A DNA stretch of 64,000 nucleotides from an uncultured Clostridia bacterium (lineage in GTDB: Bacteria > Bacillota > Clostridia > Christensenellales > UBA1242): NCBI GenBank assembly GCA_930979925.1, contig CAKNIB010000001.1, forward strand, positions 31,597 through 95,596, written 5' to 3'. The position numbers and the translations under genes are program-made. Shown in pieces: positions 58,546 through 64,000 of the stretch (its first letter is position 1; each line of letters starts with the position of its first letter). Under the pieces are notes generated by a model that worked only from the letters and a program-made list of their open reading frames with translations, searched no databases and was not told the origin of the DNA.

Positions 58546-60340
58546 ATGAAAATTTTACTTCTTTGATTTTACCTATTTCTTTGTTTGGATTACAAGTTGA
58601 AACTGCTAATGATTGAGTATTTAAATCTTTGTTTTGTTCTCTCAAGTCTTTTTGCAGGGTGTCATTTTTAAACTCTTTTGCTTGTGACTCTGCTCTTTCA
58701 TTAGCTTCTAAATTGATTACATTGCTATTTATTTTATCATTATCATTTTTGTCGTCGCTTTTGTTAATATCACTTTCTTTTACTTTTATCTTTTCAATCT
58801 TGTTCTCTTCTACAGGCAACTTAACTTTTTCGTCTTCTATCCTTGCGTTCTTGTCATTTGATTGGCTTGCTAAATATTTTATAATATTATTAGCATTTTT
58901 AGCTTTGTCAGAAATTCGGTTGTCATTTTTTGTATCAATATTGGTACTATTTTTGCTGTCTTTTTTGCTTTTTACAACATCGCCTTGTTTAGTCTTTCTT
59001 ACAATATGCTTAATCTTTTCTTGATTGATTGTCTCTACATTTTTGCTATCCATATCTTTTTCGGTATTATCTAAATCTTGGCTATCAATATTTGATGAAG
59101 CATATGTGTTATAGTTATTATACCCATAATAATTATATTCGTTGTTATATCCGTTAGGATTAATTCTATATGTGTCAATGTTTTTATTTAGTGGATAATA
59201 TGTGTCGGTGTTTCTACCAGGGTTAAATCCGCGATTATATCCGTAGTTTGGGTAGTAATTGTTATAGTATGGGTTGTTATAAGGTCGATTATTATATGGT
59301 CGATTATAAGCATTTCCAGGGTATCTCATTCTATTATTTGCTATCATATTGTTGTTACCATTATTCTCATTGTTTGCTAAATTCGCATTATCACTTGCAT
59401 TTCCGCTATTAGTCTTGTAGGTGTCGATGTTTTTAACTAGCCCTTTTTGCGTTTTATTGTTGTTGGTGTCATTGTTCGTGTTCTCGCTGTTGTTCACATA
59501 ATTATTTGTTGTATTGTTTTTATTATTCATATTTTTGTTTGTATTATTTTGATTGTTGTATTGATAATCATTGATTGTTTTTCCGTTATTGTAATTGTCT
59601 TGATAATGTCTATTTGGTCTGTAGTCATAGTCTCTTTGATTGGAATTATTGTACATATCAGCAATATCGCTTGTATTGTCATTTGATTGACCGTTGTCAT
59701 TGTAATAATCAGAGTAGAAATTATTCAAGCTGTCATAATTTGTGTTCATATCTATAACATTGTTGTTCTCAAGTATTGTGGCTATTTCGTTCATGGTGTT
59801 AAGAAGGTTACTTAAATAGGCTTTTCTTTCGTTCATAACATTATCAAGCGATTGATAAAGACTTGCAACCTCCTGATTATTGACATTATTGGAGCGCGCT
59901 TGCTTTTTGATTTTGCTAACGTAACTCTTTACTTCGCTCTTTGATTCTTCAAGGCAGGCTGTATATTTTTTTAGGTCGTTAGAAAGAGAGTTGATGGAAT
60001 TTGAGTCACTTTTTGCAAGCTTATATTTTGTATTTTGAGAAGATTTTAATATACCACTTAATGTCATAATTTGGTCTTTTAGATATTTCTCCTCAAGTAT
60101 ACTGCTGTAAACTCTATTTCTTAGTTGATTTAATTTGTTTTCAGGTTCTTCGTTGTAATAATCAGAACTTGAGCCGACCTCGCTAGTCATGTTGTTAGTA
60201 TCTGTTGTAGTTACAACATTTTCGACATTGCTAAGCTGTGAGTTTAAATTTTTTACAGATTGACTGGAACTACTATTTGCACAACCAGTCATAGTTAATG
60301 CTAAAAGTAGACAAGCCGATGATAAAATTATTTTTTTCAT
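58544..60340 (-). CDS. Asn/Tyr-rich lipoprotein, YhcN/YlaJ-like in its N-terminal style; probably sporulation-associated
   Basis: MKKIILSSACLLLALTMTGCANSSSS lipobox; N/Y-rich centre with recurring (N/I)DTY motifs (KNIDTYK, NTDTYY, KNIDTYR); GGAGG RBS at 60340 start. Confidence 0.8.
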   Translation of the reverse strand: MKKIILSSACLLLALTMTGCANSSSSQSVKNLNSQLSNVENVVTTTDTNNMTSEVGSSSDYYNEEPENKLNQLRNRVYSSILEEKYLKDQIMTLSGILKSSQNTKYKLAKSDSNSINSLSNDLKKYTACLEESKSEVKSYVSKIKKQARSNNVNNQEVASLYQSLDNVMNERKAYLSNLLNTMNEIATILENNNVIDMNTNYDSLNNFYSDYYNDNGQSNDNTSDIADMYNNSNQRDYDYRPNRHYQDNYNNGKTINDYQYNNQNNTNKNMNNKNNTTNNYVNNSENTNNDTNNNKTQKGLVKNIDTYKTNSGNASDNANLANNENNGNNNMIANNRMRYPGNAYNRPYNNRPYNNPYYNNYYPNYGYNRGFNPGRNTDTYYPLNKNIDTYRINPNGYNNEYNYYGYNNYNTYASSNIDSQDLDNTEKDMDSKNVETINQEKIKHIVRKTKQGDVVKSKKDSKNSTNIDTKNDNRISDKAKNANNIIKYLASQSNDKNARIEDEKVKLPVEENKIEKIKVKESDINKSDDKNDNDKINSNVINLEANERAESQAKEFKNDTLQKDLREQNKDLNTQSLAVSTCNPNKEIGKIKEVKFS

Positions 60341-60358
60341 AATACCTCCAATTTTCTT

Positions 60359-60387
60359 TAGTATGTGCAGTTTACCAAAAATTATTC
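60359..60387 (-). promoter_or_regulatory. Sporulation sigma (SigG/F-like) promoter candidate
   Basis: rc GAATA-17-CATACTA upstream of the lipoprotein gene; matches the CATAMTA -10. Confidence 0.45.
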
Positions 60388-60497
60388 TCACAAACAAGTT
60401 TAAAAAGAAGTGCTATTGTCAATAAATTAAACAAGAATTACTAATTTTAGATAAACCTTATCTTGTACTTGCGTTTGTAATTTTTAAAGGAGAAGTT

Positions 60498-60956
60498 ATG
60501 GACAAATACATGGAAGTAAAAAAGAGAAATGAAGCCTACAATCGCTATGTGCAAGCTAAAATTCCTAAGACAAAAGCTTGGCCTAGCCTTTTTAATTCAT
60601 TTTGGGTAGGTGGAGTTATCTGTTCTATAGGTCAGGGAATTAACGACTTAATCTTGCTTTGGTTTCCAAACATGGCAGAGCAAACGGCATGGGCTTACAC
60701 ACTTATAGCGCTCATTTTTATAGCATCTTTTCTAACAGCTATAGGCGTTTACGATAAAATAGGTAAATTTGCGGGTGGAGGTTCTATTGTTCCGATTACA
60801 GGATTTTCAAATTCCATAACCTCGCCTGCGCTGGAATTTAAACACGAGGGTATCATTTATGGTATTTGTGTAAAAATGTTTACCATAGCAGGTCCTGTAA
60901 TAGTTAGCGGAGTAGTTGCAAGCTTTATAGTTGGAATAATTTATCTATTTATTTAG
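60498..60956 (+). CDS. spoVAC: Stage V sporulation protein AC
   Basis: FWVGGVICSIGQGINDL, GVYDKIGKFAGGGSIVPITGFSNSITSPALEFKHEGIIYGICVKMFTIAGPVIV. Confidence 0.95.
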   Translation: MDKYMEVKKRNEAYNRYVQAKIPKTKAWPSLFNSFWVGGVICSIGQGINDLILLWFPNMAEQTAWAYTLIALIFIASFLTAIGVYDKIGKFAGGGSIVPITGFSNSITSPALEFKHEGIIYGICVKMFTIAGPVIVSGVVASFIVGIIYLFI

Positions 60957-60994
60957 TGTATAAAAATTAAAAGTTGTCATGAGCAAGGAGAAAT

Positions 60995-62110
60995 ATGTAT
61001 ACAAATCAAACTGTCATGTTTAAAAATAAACCGGTAATTATAGGAAGTTACTCGATAGTTGGTCCAAAGGAAAGTAAGGGGAATTTTGGTCCTTATTTTA
61101 ATTATGTTATGAAGGATGACAGCTTTGGAGAAAAGTCTTATGAGAAGGCTGAGATGAAGATGTTCAAAACGGCAATAGTAGGTGCGATTGAAGACGCAAA
61201 AATTAAAGCTAGTGATGTCAACTTGCTTCTTGCTGGAGACCTGCTCAATCAAATTATCTCGTCATCTTATGCGGCGCGTGACTTTGATTTTGCCTTTTTG
61301 GGAATGTTTGGGGCATGTTCAACAATGGCTGAGAGTATGGCAGTCGCGGCGTCTATTATTGATGGTCGGGAGTTTGATACTATAGTATGTTCGACGGGCT
61401 CCCACTTTTCGACTGCTGAAAGACAATTTAGGTTCCCGCTAGAGCTTGGCAATCAAAGACCTCCTACATCTCAGTGGACAGTCACCGGAGCAGGTGCTTG
61501 CGTTATATCAAGTAAAGGTGTTGGGCCACGCATAACAATGGCGACATTTGGTAAGGTGATAGATTTTGGAGTAAATGATGTAAATGATATGGGAGCTGCC
61601 ATGGCACCAGCCGCTATGGATACCATGCTTGCACACTTTAGAGACACAAAGACCACTCCAGATGACTACGATTTAATTGTAACTGGCGACCTTGGCAAAC
61701 TCGGCAGTGAAATATTGATTGATTTGATGGAAGACCAAGGTATAAAACTGGGACTTAACTATAATGACTGCGGACAAATGTATTATACCCGTAATCAAAA
61801 CACATTGTCAGGTGGTAGTGGTTGCGGATGTAGTGCGACCGTTTTAAACTCTTATATAATTAAGAAACTAAGGACAGGTGAGTATAAAAGAGTGCTTTTT
61901 ATGCCGACAGGAGCACTGATGTCGACAACAGCAACTCAGCAAGGTGAAACTATTCCAGGAGTATGTCATGCGATAGTGCTAGAATGCGATGATAGCGTAA
62001 AAGATGTAAAGATATCAACAACATCCAATAGAAATGTGAAAAATAATCAATTCAAGAAGCCAGATCGAAAACAATTGAGCGTCAAAAATCAAAAACATAT
62101 AAATGAATAG
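60995..62110 (+). CDS. spoVAD: Stage V sporulation protein AD
   Basis: Thiolase-like: LLAGDLLNQIISSSYAARDFDFAFLGMFGACSTMAE, GSGCGCSATVLNSYI. Confidence 0.95.
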   Translation: MYTNQTVMFKNKPVIIGSYSIVGPKESKGNFGPYFNYVMKDDSFGEKSYEKAEMKMFKTAIVGAIEDAKIKASDVNLLLAGDLLNQIISSSYAARDFDFAFLGMFGACSTMAESMAVAASIIDGREFDTIVCSTGSHFSTAERQFRFPLELGNQRPPTSQWTVTGAGACVISSKGVGPRITMATFGKVIDFGVNDVNDMGAAMAPAAMDTMLAHFRDTKTTPDDYDLIVTGDLGKLGSEILIDLMEDQGIKLGLNYNDCGQMYYTRNQNTLSGGSGCGCSATVLNSYIIKKLRTGEYKRVLFMPTGALMSTTATQQGETIPGVCHAIVLECDDSVKDVKISTTSNRNVKNNQFKKPDRKQLSVKNQKHINE

Positions 62111-62182
62111 TGATGTAAATAAATTATGCAAATTAAAACAAAATTATAATATGACATTATAAGTGGATTAAAGGAGAAAATT

Positions 62183-62539
62183 ATGTATTATCTTTGGGTA
62201 TTTTTAATAGGTGGGCTAATTTGTATGCTTGGACAAGTTCTTATTATATACACAAATATAACCTCAGCAAGAATTTTGGTAACATTTGTAATAATAGGAG
62301 TGCTTTTGCAAGCCTTTGGAATTTTTGACCCGATATCAGAATTCGCTCGAGCGGGGATAAACGTTCCAATTATTGGTTTTGGAGCCTCACTTGCAAAAGG
62401 TGCGATATCTGCAGTTAGGTCAAAAGGTTTAATAGGAGCCTTTACTGGAGGGCTTGAAGCTACAGCAGGTGGTATAGCTGCCGCCATTTTCTTTGCATTC
62501 GTATTTAGTTTGATTTTTAAATCAAAAACCAAAAATTAG
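62183..62539 (+). CDS. spoVAE: Stage V sporulation protein AE
   Basis: FLIGGLICMLGQVLI, FGIFDPISEFARAGINVPIIGFGASLAKGAI. Confidence 0.94.
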   Translation: MYYLWVFLIGGLICMLGQVLIIYTNITSARILVTFVIIGVLLQAFGIFDPISEFARAGINVPIIGFGASLAKGAISAVRSKGLIGAFTGGLEATAGGIAAAIFFAFVFSLIFKSKTKN

Positions 62540-62620
62540 TATATATTGTATTATGCCTTATAAATAACATACAAAATAAGCTATTATGCATTGCATAATA
62601 GCTAGATTGATTACGTTGTA

Positions 62621-63295
62621 TTATATTAAACTACCTTGTAAGTAGATAGAAGGTATTTCGCCTACAATTATACTTTCACATAGCAAAACTTCAAGTTCTG
62701 TGGTAAAGTTTTTTGTCATAGCAGGCAAAACCATGCCAATGTTAGAGGATACTACAAAGTATAGTCGGTGCAGGGTTTGATTTATACCAGCCTCATTAAA
62801 TGATGAGTTTATTTTAGTGTTTACAGTTCCAACAGGGACAAGTTTTATTGAGATATCAGGTCCTAGTCCAAATAAAAAAGGAATTCCTGTAAATGTACCT
62901 AGTGATATTTGCAATCCTTCCTCTCCAAGTGTATTAAATTCTTCCTGTACTCTCTTTGTAATTTCTCGAACTATTATATTTATTTGCACTGTATTTATTT
63001 CTATAAGCTCAACCTTATTTTCAGAAGAATATGTGATGTTTACAAGTTCGTTATAGGTCATCATTTCATCTTCCATGACATCGCCAACTACCGTGCTTAT
63101 TGTGCTTGTCGCAATAGAACGTACTTTTTCTTCACTCAAACTAATTACTATCGGACAGACAACTTTAAAATAATAAAAGCAAAATAGAAGAATTATAGCA
63201 AGAAAGACAAAAAGGGCAATTCTAAATTTAGCCTTTTTTGATAGTTTCTTCTTTTTCTTTTTTACAACATAATAGTTTTTTGTGCAATCTTGCAT
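62621..63295 (-). CDS. yunB: Sporulation protein YunB
   Basis: N-terminal TM; IATSTISTVVGDVM, GIPFLFGLGPDISIKLVPVGTVNTKINSSFNEAGINQTLHRLYF. Confidence 0.9.
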   Translation of the reverse strand: MQDCTKNYYVVKKKKKKLSKKAKFRIALFVFLAIILLFCFYYFKVVCPIVISLSEEKVRSIATSTISTVVGDVMEDEMMTYNELVNITYSSENKVELIEINTVQINIIVREITKRVQEEFNTLGEEGLQISLGTFTGIPFLFGLGPDISIKLVPVGTVNTKINSSFNEAGINQTLHRLYFVVSSNIGMVLPAMTKNFTTELEVLLCESIIVGEIPSIYLQGSLI

Positions 63296-63547
63296 ATATA
63301 ATAGATATATGACAAAATGTGCAATTATTTGATAAATTGTTTATGTAAAATTCCATCGATTATTTAAAAAATTAATTTTGCTCTTTAAAATATAGCTACT
63401 TAGGCTTTAAAATGGCGTTTTATGTATAGATTCTCGTTATGTATTTATAATGTAAAAAATATTTTTAGTTATTTTTTAATATTTAAAGGAATTTTAAAAA
63501 ATTTGTAGTATAATAAGATTAAAAGGCATATTTAGGAGTTTATTATA

Positions 63548-64000
63548 TTGCAAAACAAAGGATATCCAGCCGATTGGCTATATCAGTTAAAACAGAGAAA
63601 TAACATTGTCTCTATAATAAGCAAATATGTTCATCTTGAGCGAAAGGGTGGTAAATATTGGGCGTGTTGTCCTTTTCATAATGAAAAGACGCCATCTTTT
63701 TCGGTGAGTGAAGATGAAGGATTTTTTTATTGCTTTGGTTGCAAAGAGTCTGGCGATGTTATATCCTTTGTCATGAAATATGAGTCATGTGACTTCTCAG
63801 AAGCCGTAAGTATTTTAGCCAAGAATGCGGGCATGGAGATACCAGAATTTGTGGGAGAGAAGGATGTAATAGAAAAAAAGAAGGCTAAGGAGCGAATGCT
63901 AAAACTACTAGATAGTGCTTACAAACATTATCAGCAAAACTTATATCTTCCTATAGCGAAACCTGCACAAGATTACATAAAAAAGAGAAATTTTACTCGA
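63548..64000 (+). CDS. dnaG: DNA primase (3' truncated by window end)
   Basis: TTG start, so absent from the ORF track; LQNKGYPADWLYQLKQRNNIVSIISKYVHLERKGGKYWACCPFHNEKTPSFSVSEDEGFFYCFGCKESGDVISFVM CHC2 zinc finger; TATAAT at 63509-63514, AGGAG RBS. Confidence 0.95.
   Translation, partial: MQNKGYPADWLYQLKQRNNIVSIISKYVHLERKGGKYWACCPFHNEKTPSFSVSEDEGFFYCFGCKESGDVISFVMKYESCDFSEAVSILAKNAGMEIPEFVGEKDVIEKKKAKERMLKLLDSAYKHYQQNLYLPIAKPAQDYIKKRNFTR

Noticed and set aside
59447-59686. Hydrophobic ORF antisense to the N/Y-rich lipoprotein (also 58629-59024)
   Set aside because: Antisense of AAT/AAC-rich codons naturally gives Ile/Val-rich ORFs; no RBS.

Overview
This 64 kb window is AT-rich chromosomal DNA from a spore-forming, Clostridia-like Bacillota. 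The lineage is inferred from gene content only. It opens inside a giant GLUG/Big_2-type surface protein (open from base 1 to 9276), followed directly by rpoB-rpoC. Other housekeeping genes are tkt, nifJ/PFOR, truA, a compact alaS, sbcD plus an SbcC-like ATPase, an archaeal-type proS, nfeD/SPFH, a MarR + ABC exporter operon, lgt, an SDR/fabG, a family-4-like UDG, spoIIAA-spoIIAB-sigF, spoVAC-AD-AE, yunB and the start of dnaG. There are ten tRNA genes: Glu, Leu, Gly, Cys, Tyr, Thr, Phe, Asp, a CAU tRNA (Met or Ile2) and Pro. I saw no rRNA, CRISPR array, transposase or prophage. The observations most worth following up are: (1) a nested three-tier inverted repeat enclosing an intrinsic terminator in the rpoB leader; (2) at least six genes whose start codon lies 6-7 nt after a -10 box, so probably leaderless; (3) a Rho-like protein lacking Walker A; (4) a protein with 11 perfect-length 17-residue repeats; (5) a ~130-150 bp polypyrimidine/polypurine repeat family, two of its three copies abutting tRNA 3' ends; (6) a broken duplicate of tRNA-Leu; (7) an SbcC-like ATPase with a TM hairpin where a zinc hook would be; (8) a 13-nt RNase P CR-I-like remnant in the tRNA cluster. 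All calls come from reading the sequence; no database searches were run.
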